From a bacterium (lineage in GTDB: Bacteria > UBP6 > JAFGXH01): 30,348 bases of DNA. The position numbers and the translations under genes were made by a program. Below are positions 15,828-24,401 of the stretch, piece after piece. Each line of letters starts with the position of its first letter. Positions within the stretch are counted from its first letter, which is position 1. Under the pieces are notes generated by a model, which was not told the DNA's origin, did no database searches, and saw only the letters and a list, made by a program, of their open reading frames with translations. The DNA lies in assembly GCA_027064085.1 (NCBI GenBank), contig JAMOQH010000160.1:1-30348 (forward strand), read 5' to 3'.

Positions 15828-18368
15828 TTAACTTTTAGGAAGTCTTACCATAAATATAGCTCCGTTTTCATCTTTATTGTTTAAAGCCCAAACTTCACCT
15901 TTATGTGCTTCTACTATTTTTTGGGAAATAGCTAGCCCTAGTCCTGCACCCTTTATTGAATCTTCCTTTGTACGACTACCTTGTATAAAACTATTAAAAA
16001 TAACATTAATATCTTTTTTATCTATTCCAGGACCTTCATCTTTAATTAAAATAGTAACCAAAGTATCACTTTCATTTATTTTTATAAATATGTTTCCGTT
16101 AGTTGGACTAAATTTTATTGCATTTGATAATATATTTAAAAAAACCTGTTTTAATCTCTCATAATCAAATAATAAATCAACACTCTTTTCATATTCAAAA
16201 TGTATTTTAAGCTTTTTTTCAAAAGTAAAAACTTCTAACTCAGAAATTGATTCATCTATTAATTCAACTAAATTATTATTTTTCATATTATATTCTATTG
16301 TACCGGCCTCAAGTTTTGCAATTCTTAACAAATCTTCAAGTAACTTTAATAAGCGTTTGCCACTTGCATTGATATTATTAAAGTATTTTAATAACTTTTC
16401 TTTACTTAAACTATCAATTCTTTTTATTCCCATTGAAGAATAACTTAATATTCCATTCATTGGTGTTCTAAGTTCATGGGAAATACTTGCAAGAAAGTTT
16501 GTTTTTGAATTACTTGATTCTTCTGCAAGTTCCTTGGCTTTAATTAATTTTTTCTCAATTTCAGTTCTTTTAATTATTTCTATTTTCAAATCATTATTCT
16601 TTTTTTCCAATTCTTTAGTTCTCTCCTTAACCTTCTTTCTTAAATGAACTTGATAATATAACAAACCAATTATCATAAAAACAATAATAAGAATAACTTT
16701 CCAAAATAAAGTATAATCAAACTCTTTATTTATCTTTTTATTAACCCACTTATCATAAATAATATCATGTGTTTTATTAGAAATTTCCTTTAATTTTTTA
16801 TTTAAGATATTAAGCAGAATTTTATCATCTTTTCTAACAGCAATACTTAAATTATATTTAGATTTAAGAAATCCTGCAATTTGTAGTTTATTAAATCCAT
16901 ATTTATTTTTATAATATGATAAAATAGGTAGTGTTGTAATCGTAAAATAACTATCTCCACTTAAAACATCTTCAAAAGAATCTAAATAAGTCTTTGTTTC
17001 TTTTATTTCTATATTTGGATATTTATTTTTCAATTTATGAATTAAACCAGAGCCTCTTTTCCTACACATTTTTTTATCTATTATTGAATCAATATTTTTT
17101 ACTAATTGCTTATCATTTCTAGTAATTATTGCTAAATCATACTTTAAATATGGCAAGGTAAAATTAGCATAAAGTTCTCTTTTTTTAGTTTTGCTTGCAC
17201 TTGGTAAAATATCACATTTTCTTTCTTTTAAAAATTTCTGTGACTCACTCCATGATGAAGTTTCAACAAATTCATATTCAATTTTTAATTTCTCCTGAAT
17301 AATTTTTAGAGTATCTATAGAAATACCTTGAGGTTCGTTATTAGCCATAAATTCTACAGGAATCCAATTAGGATTTATACATATCCTAATAACTTTTTTG
17401 TTTTTAAGATATTCCTGCTCATCATCACTTAAAATAGTTTGTAGTTTATTATCAAAAATAAAATCATCTATAGTTTTTTTAGTTTTTATTTTATAATCCT
17501 TTTTAAATAATTCTAATTGCCTGTTTAAAAAATTAATATCAATTGAACCTATCTCATAAGCATAAGGTAAAATTAATTTTTCTATTTTTCTGGCTTCATT
17601 TTCAAGTACATCATAACTTAAATCCTTTCTATATTTTTTTCTTATAATATTAATAATTTCTTTTTTATGGGAAAAGGCATATTCCCAACCTTTTATACTC
17701 GCTATTTTAAAAGCCTGTGTTCTTTCTGAATGATGTTTGATTTCATTTTTAGAAGTAAATAATTCCAAGAGTAAGTTATAGACCCCATAATCACTTGGAT
17801 CTATAATATTATATTTAACACCTAACTTATCTAGCTTATATGGTTCATCAGAAATAAATGCAGCAATCGCATCTACTCTACCATTTGCAAAATCATTTAC
17901 ACTATAAGTATGCTTTACTAAAATCAGGTTATCTGTATTTACTCCCTGTGAATTAAACATATATTTGAATCTTAAATCGAAATCCTTTTTAGTATCTGTC
18001 ATGATTTTTTTACCAACTAAATCTTTTGGAGACTTAATATTAGGCTTTACTACCAAAACCATTGCAGAACGCTTGAAATAACTTGAAATGAGCTTAATTG
18101 ACTTACCTTGTAAATATGATAATAAAATACTAGAACTATAAACTCCGTAAGTTGCTCTACCCTCTAGAACTTCTTTTTCAATATCAGTACCAAAGTTAAA
18201 TTCCCTGATATCAACATCAAGTCCAACTTCTTTATAAAATCCCTTTTCTTTAGCAGCAATAAATCCAGCTGATTCGAATTGATATTTCCAATGCAATTGT
18301 AGTGAAACTTTTTGTACATTCTTAGAAAAGAGTAAAGTTGTAATTAAAAATAGCATTATGAATTTCAT
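15828..18368 (-). CDS. Sensor histidine kinase with NMT1/THI5-like and SBP_bac_3 periplasmic domains
   Basis: The 846-residue product has: a signal peptide (1-15); an NMT1/THI5-like ligand-binding domain (about 20-310, starting QLHWKYQFESAGFIAAKEKGFY, as in ThiY/THI5 pyrimidine binders); a family-3 solute-binding domain (about 325-545, with RICINPNWIPVEFMANNEPQG and CDILPSASKTKKRELYANFT); one membrane helix (about 555-573); a coiled coil (575-620); a HisKA domain with phospho-acceptor H631 in SHELRTPMNG; and HATPase_c with NILSNAIKFSP, DEGPGID and GAGLGLAIS. No receiver or Hpt domain is present and no response regulator gene is nearby. It probably reports two periplasmic solutes, perhaps a thiamine-type pyrimidine and an amino acid; ligand identity is inference. 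Confidence 0.93.
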   Translation of the reverse strand: MKFIMLFLITTLLFSKNVQKVSLQLHWKYQFESAGFIAAKEKGFYKEVGLDVDIREFNFGTDIEKEVLEGRATYGVYSSSILLSYLQGKSIKLISSYFKRSAMVLVVKPNIKSPKDLVGKKIMTDTKKDFDLRFKYMFNSQGVNTDNLILVKHTYSVNDFANGRVDAIAAFISDEPYKLDKLGVKYNIIDPSDYGVYNLLLELFTSKNEIKHHSERTQAFKIASIKGWEYAFSHKKEIINIIRKKYRKDLSYDVLENEARKIEKLILPYAYEIGSIDINFLNRQLELFKKDYKIKTKKTIDDFIFDNKLQTILSDDEQEYLKNKKVIRICINPNWIPVEFMANNEPQGISIDTLKIIQEKLKIEYEFVETSSWSESQKFLKERKCDILPSASKTKKRELYANFTLPYLKYDLAIITRNDKQLVKNIDSIIDKKMCRKRGSGLIHKLKNKYPNIEIKETKTYLDSFEDVLSGDSYFTITTLPILSYYKNKYGFNKLQIAGFLKSKYNLSIAVRKDDKILLNILNKKLKEISNKTHDIIYDKWVNKKINKEFDYTLFWKVILIIVFMIIGLLYYQVHLRKKVKERTKELEKKNNDLKIEIIKRTEIEKKLIKAKELAEESSNSKTNFLASISHELRTPMNGILSYSSMGIKRIDSLSKEKLLKYFNNINASGKRLLKLLEDLLRIAKLEAGTIEYNMKNNNLVELIDESISELEVFTFEKKLKIHFEYEKSVDLLFDYERLKQVFLNILSNAIKFSPTNGNIFIKINESDTLVTILIKDEGPGIDKKDINVIFNSFIQGSRTKEDSIKGAGLGLAISQKIVEAHKGEVWALNNKDENGAIFMVRLPKS

Positions 18369-18420
18369 TATTGAACTACCATAAAGTGTTATTAATGATA
18401 ATATTTAAATATAAGCCAAG

Positions 18421-19962
18421 TCAATCTTTTAGATTAAATTCTAAAAATCTTGTCATAATATCGCCATATTCATTATAACTTTCTTTTAAGAATATTGCAG
18501 AGGCTCTAAAATATTTATTTTTATACTTAAAAAAATAAAATCTTTTAACATTAATAATTTTTAACTTTTTATCAACAATCATTTCAAATTTTATTAAATT
18601 TACATTAATTTTATTTATTTTAATTACAACATTATCAAAATTAATAATTTTTTTATCTTTAGAGTCAAAATTAATAATCTTTGAATTTATATTTTTAGAA
18701 CTTAAGTAAGTATTTTTATCAATTTCTTCAAAAATAAATCTTGATGAAAATAAATCCTGATAAAAAAAATTACCCCCCTCTTTCGTTTTAATCCAAGCAT
18801 CAGGAATTTTAAATTTAATATTTGAAATATTTATATTTTTGGTAAATTTAATATTTTGAGGATAACTTGTTTTAATATTTTTATATAAAAACACAGTACC
18901 ATAAATTATAATTATTATTGCTAGAGTATCAAATATTTTAAACAAAAATTTATTTTTAATTTTATACAAAATATAAGTTAAAAAGCCACCAGCAATTAAT
19001 CCCCCCATATGAGCATAGTTATCTATATTTTTAATACTTAAGCCAAAAGCAATATTAATAACAATAATAAAAACCACATCTTTTAGTATCTTTTTTCTTA
19101 ATTCGTTATTTATCTCATCTTTTAAAAGCCAAACGATAGAAAATAATGAACCAATAAGAGCAAATATCGCTCCACTTGCACCAACAGAATTTTGTTTAGC
19201 TAGAAAATAACTACTCGCTGATGCTAAAACTCCACCAATAATAAAAATAGATAAATAAAAACTTCTTGTAATCGCAATTCTTTCAATAAACATACCTAAA
19301 TAAAAAAGAGCAAAAGCATTCATCAATAAATGCATCCAATTAGCATGTAAAAATATAGAGGAAAAGAATCTAAAATACTCCCCATGATAAACTAGTTCAT
19401 AAAAATTACCACCATATTTAATTAGATTAGATTGTAATTTTATAGGATTTGAACTATTAGTTATTAAAAACATTGTTATTATTATTAACATTAAAATATA
19501 AGTAATATGAGGAACTAATCTTTTAATTATTACTTTATTGTTTAAGTTATTTGTATTTGAAGAAATCTTAGTTTTTTCAGTATTGTCAGCAATGGTTTTT
19601 AAGAAATATTCAATTATTCCATATTCATATTTAAATGCTCTAAAATCAGCAGTCAAAATAAATAACATCCTAAGTCTTTTTTCTATATCATTCTCATTCT
19701 TACCATTAGAACTTATTATTATATTTAAAATTTTTTTAGCCTCTAACTGGGGGTAAAATAAAAATATGAAATAAATAATTATAGAGATACCAAAAGTAAT
19801 TTGATTAATAGAAATATAATTTATTACAAGTAATAAATTATATGCTAGTATAAAAGATAACTGAAGACCTCTTAATGAAATTAATTTTTTAGGAAATAGT
19901 AAAAATCTATAGGCTATAGATGAAATAAATAAATAAACAGCAATAATTTTAATATCAAGCAT
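18421..19962 (-). CDS. Rhomboid-family intramembrane serine protease
   Basis: The 513-residue product has two to three membrane segments plus a loop (1-150), then the rhomboid core (about 155-335), one more helix (about 345-360) and a soluble C-terminal domain of about 150 residues rich in Lys, Asn and Ile. Catalytic Ser S263 sits in GASGAIFAL and His H318 in NYAHMGGLIAGG; the oxyanion motif HLLMNAFALFYLG lies upstream. It cleaves transmembrane substrates in the inner membrane. It is larger than GlpG because of the N- and C-terminal additions, whose roles I do not recognise. The start overlaps the thioredoxin stop by one base (TAATG), so translation is coupled. It ends in TGA. Confidence 0.92.
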   Translation of the reverse strand: MLDIKIIAVYLFISSIAYRFLLFPKKLISLRGLQLSFILAYNLLLVINYISINQITFGISIIIYFIFLFYPQLEAKKILNIIISSNGKNENDIEKRLRMLFILTADFRAFKYEYGIIEYFLKTIADNTEKTKISSNTNNLNNKVIIKRLVPHITYILMLIIITMFLITNSSNPIKLQSNLIKYGGNFYELVYHGEYFRFFSSIFLHANWMHLLMNAFALFYLGMFIERIAITRSFYLSIFIIGGVLASASSYFLAKQNSVGASGAIFALIGSLFSIVWLLKDEINNELRKKILKDVVFIIVINIAFGLSIKNIDNYAHMGGLIAGGFLTYILYKIKNKFLFKIFDTLAIIIIIYGTVFLYKNIKTSYPQNIKFTKNINISNIKFKIPDAWIKTKEGGNFFYQDLFSSRFIFEEIDKNTYLSSKNINSKIINFDSKDKKIINFDNVVIKINKINVNLIKFEMIVDKKLKIINVKRFYFFKYKNKYFRASAIFLKESYNEYGDIMTRFLEFNLKD

Positions 19963-20285
19963 TATTTTGCATACTTATCAACAAGTTTTAATAGTTTACC
20001 TTTTGACATTGCTCCAACAACTTTTTCTACAATTTCCCCATTTCTAAAAATAATAATAGTCGGTAAAGCTCTAATTTGATATCTTGTTGCGATTTCTTGT
20101 TCTTCGTCAGCATTTAATTTTACAAATTTAACTTTTCCGTCGTATTTTCCTTCAACTTGTTCTAAAACTTTACCTATCATCTTACAAGGCACACACCAAG
20201 TTGCCCAAAAATCAACTAAAACAGGTATTTCTGAATTTATTACATCATTTTCCCATTCATTTGTTATAACATGCTTTATTGTCAT
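19962..20285 (-). CDS. Thioredoxin with CVPC active site
   Basis: This is a 107-residue cytosolic thioredoxin fold: the central motif VDFWATWCVPCK has the redox cysteines C31 and C34, and the cis-Pro loop is RALPTIIIF. Classical thioredoxins have CGPC; Val in place of Gly is a known variant expected to shift redox potential. I chose ATG 20285 because GGAGG lies 4 bases upstream; an in-frame ATG at 20321 would add 12 residues and lacks a site. The gene overlaps the rhomboid gene by one base and follows a metallophosphoesterase gene after about 80 bases. Confidence 0.93.
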   Translation of the reverse strand: MTIKHVITNEWENDVINSEIPVLVDFWATWCVPCKMIGKVLEQVEGKYDGKVKFVKLNADEEQEIATRYQIRALPTIIIFRNGEIVEKVVGAMSKGKLLKLVDKYAK

Positions 20286-20364
20286 ATATCCTCCAATTAA
20301 AAATTCAATAAAACTTTTCACTCAACTTAATATATTCATATACCCAAAAAAATCAATAATTATT

Positions 20365-21075
20365 TTAAATAATTTTAACTAAATTAAAATTAACAATATC
20401 TGCAGAAATCAACTTAAATTCAATTCCTTCTATTTTCTTGTTATAAAATTTTTTATTTTTTATTTTATGTAAATGTCCAAAAACAACAAAATCAATAATA
20501 TCTTTTTGTTCTATTATTCTGTCTAAAAACGGAGTTGATGGAAACTCTGCAGTGAAAGGAGGATAATGCATCATAAAAACAACTTTTTTTATATTTTTAT
20601 ATTCATTTAATAGTTTTCTTATGGATAAAACACATAAATCAAATCGAACAAGCTCTTTATTATACTTTTTTTGAGCATCATCATCTAAATTATCATTAAA
20701 TTCCCAACCTCTAACTCCAGAAATAATATAATCTTCAAACACCATTGCATTATATTGTATAAGCTCAATATCAAAGTTCTTTTCTCTAAAATAATGATTT
20801 ATTTTTTTTAATGATGCCCACCAATAATCATGATTTCCCTTTAATAAAACTTTTTTTCCCGGTAAATTACCAATAAATGATAAATCCTTATCTGCATCAC
20901 TTAATTTTAATGCCCATGATAAATCACCAGGCAATAATACTAAATCATTATCAGTAACGTTCTTAATCCAACTTTCTTTTATAATATCTTCATGATTATT
21001 CCAACCAAACTTATTCATTGATTTCTCAGGATTATTAAAAGAAAGATGTAAGTCAGAAATTGAAAATATTGCCAT
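20365..21075 (-). CDS. Cytosolic calcineurin-like metallophosphoesterase
   Basis: The 236-residue product has no signal or membrane segment. Metal-binding motifs are complete: SDLHLS (D8, H10), PGDLSWAL (D51), KGNHDYWW (N81, H82), MMHYPPF and FGHLHK. It belongs to the predicted phosphohydrolases of the SbcD/YfcE-like type; GDLSW and GNHDYWW suggest the small-phosphohydrolase subgroup. The substrate is unknown. The start is 3 bases after the stop of the upstream lipoprotein gene, so it is in the same operon. Confidence 0.87.
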   Translation of the reverse strand: MAIFSISDLHLSFNNPEKSMNKFGWNNHEDIIKESWIKNVTDNDLVLLPGDLSWALKLSDADKDLSFIGNLPGKKVLLKGNHDYWWASLKKINHYFREKNFDIELIQYNAMVFEDYIISGVRGWEFNDNLDDDAQKKYNKELVRFDLCVLSIRKLLNEYKNIKKVVFMMHYPPFTAEFPSTPFLDRIIEQKDIIDFVVFGHLHKIKNKKFYNKKIEGIEFKLISADIVNFNLVKII

Positions 21076-21078
21076 TAA

Positions 21079-21900
21079 TTATTCAGCTTCTAACCTAATC
21101 AGTTGATTTGGTGAGTTTACAGATGTATTTAAGATTCTTATATTGGCTTTAATCCCTGATTCTCCATTATGACAAACTGATAATCCAGTAATACAATTTC
21201 CATTTCCTGTATAATCCCCAGGTATTTTAGCAGGAACATTTAGTTGCTCTAATTCAAAATACTCTAGCGCAAGCCCATCTCCTTCTAGCTTTAAATCAGA
21301 AATAATCAAAGAATCTTTACCAATATTACAAATATTTATTAAGGTTCTTGTGTCAAGGCCTGGTGTACATTTTTTAACAAGTAAATTTTTTATATTTTCA
21401 GATTTTGTAATATAATCACTTTGTGACTTCATTGCTTCATTTACTTGTAAGTTAGCAACGAAATCTAGGGCAGTAACATTAATTTTCTTAACGCTATCAT
21501 CTCCTTCCATATTAGAATCAACCTCTATTGTAGCTTTTTTAATTCCATCATCTGTAGGTATTAGAATTATTTTTACTTTCACTGCTTCATTCTTTTTTAG
21601 AAGAATTGGATATGTTACTTCATTGTATAAAGTACCTCCAATTTCTTCAATAAAATAATCTAATGGTTCTGCAGATTTATTAAAAAATACATTAGTTACT
21701 TTTAAATCACCCTCTCCTATATTTTTTATTTCTAAATATTGGGGATTTGATCTTTCATTTTTAAATAAATCACTATCTTCAAAAGAAATATTAGTTGGAT
21801 TTAGCTTTATTAAAGGTAACTTACCTGTTCCTGCATCTGAAGAACATGAAATTATAAAATAACTTAAAAACACCATCATAATTACAAAAATCTTTTTCAT
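21079..21900 (-). CDS. Lipoprotein, possibly with ASH/Hydin-like beta-sandwich domain
   Basis: This is a 273-residue lipoprotein: the signal ends in a lipobox around C19 (MKKIFVIMMVFLSYFIISC). Residues about 30-145 read like a 'choice-of-anchor D'/ASH-type immunoglobulin-like sandwich (ISFEDSDLF ... YLEIKNIGEGDLKVTNV ... VKVKIILIPTDDGIKKATIEV). A second, weaker copy may follow (TLINICNIGKDSLIISDLKLEG). The ribosome binding site AGGAG overlaps the TAG stop of the upstream acidic-protein gene. It probably sits in the outer or inner membrane facing the periplasm or outside. The domain call is by pattern; the partner is unknown. Confidence 0.7.
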   Translation of the reverse strand: MKKIFVIMMVFLSYFIISCSSDAGTGKLPLIKLNPTNISFEDSDLFKNERSNPQYLEIKNIGEGDLKVTNVFFNKSAEPLDYFIEEIGGTLYNEVTYPILLKKNEAVKVKIILIPTDDGIKKATIEVDSNMEGDDSVKKINVTALDFVANLQVNEAMKSQSDYITKSENIKNLLVKKCTPGLDTRTLINICNIGKDSLIISDLKLEGDGLALEYFELEQLNVPAKIPGDYTGNGNCITGLSVCHNGESGIKANIRILNTSVNSPNQLIRLEAE

Positions 21901-21908
21901 TTTTTCTC

Positions 21909-22340
21909 CTAATCTAAATCATCATCTAATAAATCATCATCTGATAAATCATCATCTTTTTTATCTTCTTTTTTATTTTCTTTTTTATCTTTAATATCTT
22001 CATTCATTAAATCATCACCAAGCTTTTCATCCTCTTTAATTGAACCAAGCTCCCCAATCTCATCATCTTTACTTTCAACTTTTTCAGATTTTCTTCTTCT
22101 ATTTACCTTATAACTAATTGATTTAGCTTCAGATTTATTTTTTTGTTTTGATTTAAGATATGATAAATAAATTTTCATATCTTTCTCGTATGATTCATTA
22201 TAATAAACAACATCCCCATTTCCTTCCATTGTTCCTTCATACCATGATTCAGTACCATCTATTTCCTCAAGCGGGTCTCTTGCGAAGGAAAAAGTAGAAA
22301 ACATAAACATTAACAAAACTGTTAAAAATAATTTCATCAT
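21909..22340 (-). CDS. Small exported acidic protein, function unknown
   Basis: The product is 143 residues with a signal peptide, MMKLFLTVLLMFMFSTFSFA, cleaved before RDPLEEIDG. I chose ATG 22340 because GGAG lies 6 bases upstream; the earlier ATG at 22352 would overlap that site. Residues about 20-65 are ordinary; from about 75 on the chain is highly charged, with Lys/Glu stretches and an Asp/Leu tail (DDDLSDDDLLDDDLD). Such a tail could bind Ca2+ or be disordered. It is the first gene of the unit leading to the possible ASH-like lipoprotein, phosphoesterase, thioredoxin and rhomboid. I do not recognise the family. Confidence 0.65.
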   Translation of the reverse strand: MMKLFLTVLLMFMFSTFSFARDPLEEIDGTESWYEGTMEGNGDVVYYNESYEKDMKIYLSYLKSKQKNKSEAKSISYKVNRRRKSEKVESKDDEIGELGSIKEDEKLGDDLMNEDIKDKKENKKEDKKDDDLSDDDLLDDDLD

Positions 22341-22461
22341 AAGAAACTCCATAAAACTCTATGTATTATATACAAATAATAAAAAATATTCAACATTTTT
22401 TAAGAATCTGCTAAATAATAAAAAAAAATGGGGTAACGATAGACTTAATTGTAACTCTATT
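22341..22461. promoter_or_regulatory. Intergenic region, likely promoter of the acidic-protein operon
   Basis: About 120 bases of AT-rich DNA lie between the lipase stop and the acidic-protein start, both on the minus strand. A run of nine or so Ts after CCCCA on the minus strand follows the lipase gene, but no stem precedes it, so a terminator is not supported. A promoter for the downstream operon is expected here but cannot be placed. Confidence 0.3.
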
Positions 22462-24234
22462 TTAAAACTCATAAGCTTTTAGCCTTATCATTTCATTTTC
22501 ATAAAATTCTAAATGTCTAAATGCATCATTTTCAGTATCATTATCAAAAATCTGTCCAATTTCATCAAAATGGTCTGCAAAAAGCATTCTTATATGTTCT
22601 CCCCAAATCATTGAGTATGTAGGAACTACCCCATCATTATCTCCATATTTATTTGTTAAAATAACATGACTTGTGGCAAGTAATATATTAACCCTTTCCC
22701 CCTCACTTTCATCTTGACAGGTAAATTGCAATATTCCACATGTTCTTGAAGAATAAGACCAATATTTAACAGTATTTTTATTTGGATACTTAGGATTGAA
22801 AATATTTTCAGCATACTCAGGAGAAAAATCTTGAACGGAGACTAAGTTTTCCCCTGGAATACCAATTCCATGATGCGGAGTCCCTATAGTTGTTAAACTA
22901 GCAACAACATCTGCATAGCCTAATCCTGATATTAAAATTCTAGAATCAAGCCCTCCTTGACTATGTGCAATTAAATTAATTTTTCTAGCTCCAGTTTGTT
23001 CTAAAATCTTGTCTATTTGAGTAGCAAGTTGATTTGCTCTATCTTCTGATACATCTATGGGATTAGTATGAGGAGTAAAAACTAAATATCCCTTTTCTGT
23101 TAAAGTATCTTTTACTCTCCAAAAATAATCAGCTATACCAAAATAATTATCTGTTCCTGCGTATCCATGAACTAAAATCACAGGATATCTAGTTGAATTT
23201 AATTTACAATTTTCTATGCAACTAGCTTTAATTTTATATGAATTTGTAGTAAATACATTGTTTCTTTCTATTAATATTAAATGCTCTCCACTTTGATTAG
23301 ACCTAAAGTTGAAATCAATTTTTCCGTTATTTGACATATTACTTAAAAATAATGGAGTAAAACTAGTTTTACTCAAAAAATGACTATCATATATAAATAC
23401 CTTTGAATTACTAGGTAAATCTCTTAATTCAATATGCCACTTTTGATTTTTAGGAATTACAAAAATTTGCCCTACCTGCTTACAAGATGGCATATCATAA
23501 GTTTTAAATTCATTGGTTAATGTTAAATCTTCATTATAAAATGTATCCCAACAATGATGTTCATTTACACATATATTATTTTTACTACAAAAAGAAGTAT
23601 TTTCTATACACTCACCTAAAACACAATTTTCATTTTCTGCACAATTAACATTTTTACATAAATTAACACATTTTAACTTGTCATTTTCTAAATTTCCATA
23701 ACCCCAATCACAAATGCACTCTGAACTCCCCTCTTTTACTGCACAAGAACCATTTATACAATTAATTCCATAACAAAAATCTTTTTTACAACTCAAACTA
23801 TCTGTATAATAGCCATCATCACAATTACAGGTTGTTTCTCCATCTTTTATTACGCAACTACCCTTACCGCAAGCTATTCCGGCACATAAATTTTCACTTA
23901 CACACCTTAGTCCACTTCTAATAAATCCTTTTTTACACTCACAATATGGTTTATTATCTGTAACTGTACAAAATCCTCCATTGTCACAAGTTATATCTTT
24001 ACAAAAGTCGGTACTTGGCATACATTCTTTAGATTCAGGGTCACAATATTCGCCTTCAGAGCAACCTTTATTTGTTTCACAAGTTGTAAAAACACATTTA
24101 GGATCATTGTGGTCGTAACATTTGGGCTTTTCTGTTGCTATAGAGCAAGAACTGAATGATATACTAAATATTAAATATAATATATTCAATAAATAAATAT
24201 TATTTTTCTTTAATGATTTCAGATAGATTAACAT
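22462..24234 (-). CDS. EGF-decorated lipoprotein triacylglycerol lipase
   Basis: The 590-residue product starts at ATG 24234 (AGAGG 5 bases upstream); the frame extends 21 codons further without a binding site. The signal ends SFSSC with C30 as probable lipid site. Residues about 40-230 are four or more EGF-like Cys modules (CKDITCDNGGFC, CAGIACGKGSC, CYGINCINGSC, CKNVNCAENENC). The C-terminal alpha/beta hydrolase has VILVHGYAG (oxyanion), nucleophile S425 in AHSQGG, D534 in NDGVVP and H555 in DHFDEIGQ. The last two match the NDG/NHLDE pattern of Pseudomonas/Burkholderia family I lipases. Predicted role: surface-bound lipid ester hydrolysis. No lipase foldase gene is present. Confidence 0.85.
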   Translation of the reverse strand: MLIYLKSLKKNNIYLLNILYLIFSISFSSCSIATEKPKCYDHNDPKCVFTTCETNKGCSEGEYCDPESKECMPSTDFCKDITCDNGGFCTVTDNKPYCECKKGFIRSGLRCVSENLCAGIACGKGSCVIKDGETTCNCDDGYYTDSLSCKKDFCYGINCINGSCAVKEGSSECICDWGYGNLENDKLKCVNLCKNVNCAENENCVLGECIENTSFCSKNNICVNEHHCWDTFYNEDLTLTNEFKTYDMPSCKQVGQIFVIPKNQKWHIELRDLPSNSKVFIYDSHFLSKTSFTPLFLSNMSNNGKIDFNFRSNQSGEHLILIERNNVFTTNSYKIKASCIENCKLNSTRYPVILVHGYAGTDNYFGIADYFWRVKDTLTEKGYLVFTPHTNPIDVSEDRANQLATQIDKILEQTGARKINLIAHSQGGLDSRILISGLGYADVVASLTTIGTPHHGIGIPGENLVSVQDFSPEYAENIFNPKYPNKNTVKYWSYSSRTCGILQFTCQDESEGERVNILLATSHVILTNKYGDNDGVVPTYSMIWGEHIRMLFADHFDEIGQIFDNDTENDAFRHLEFYENEMIRLKAYEF

Positions 24235-24356
24235 AAAAACCTCTTTAAACTTATTATTAATATAAGATATATATATCAAAAAATAAAGATTTTTCAATAA
24301 TTTATTAGGATAGAAGGATTTTTAAGTAAATTCTAAGTTAAGTATAAGTCTAAAGA

Positions 24357-24401
24357 ATTATAAATAATGTAAGGGGCTAAGCCCCTTACATTATTTATAA
24401 T
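24357..24401 (-). terminator. Terminator-like 45-base palindrome at the end of the metzincin operon
   Basis: Two perfectly complementary 22-base arms (24357-24378 and 24380-24401) flank a single central base. The core GGGGCT/AGCCCC is at the centre and the rest is AT-rich. The upstream arm on the minus strand includes the last codons and TAA stop of the metzincin gene, so the hairpin starts inside the coding sequence. The tail after the stem, TCTTTAGACTT, is only modestly T-rich; a G/C core plus AT arm is still a plausible intrinsic terminator. It lies between the metzincin and lipase genes. Confidence 0.75.

Noticed and set aside
21909-22000. Acidic Lys/Asp tail of the small exported protein as a frameshift artefact
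   Set aside because: The frame ends normally at a TAG placed within the ribosome binding site of the next gene, so the tail appears genuine.
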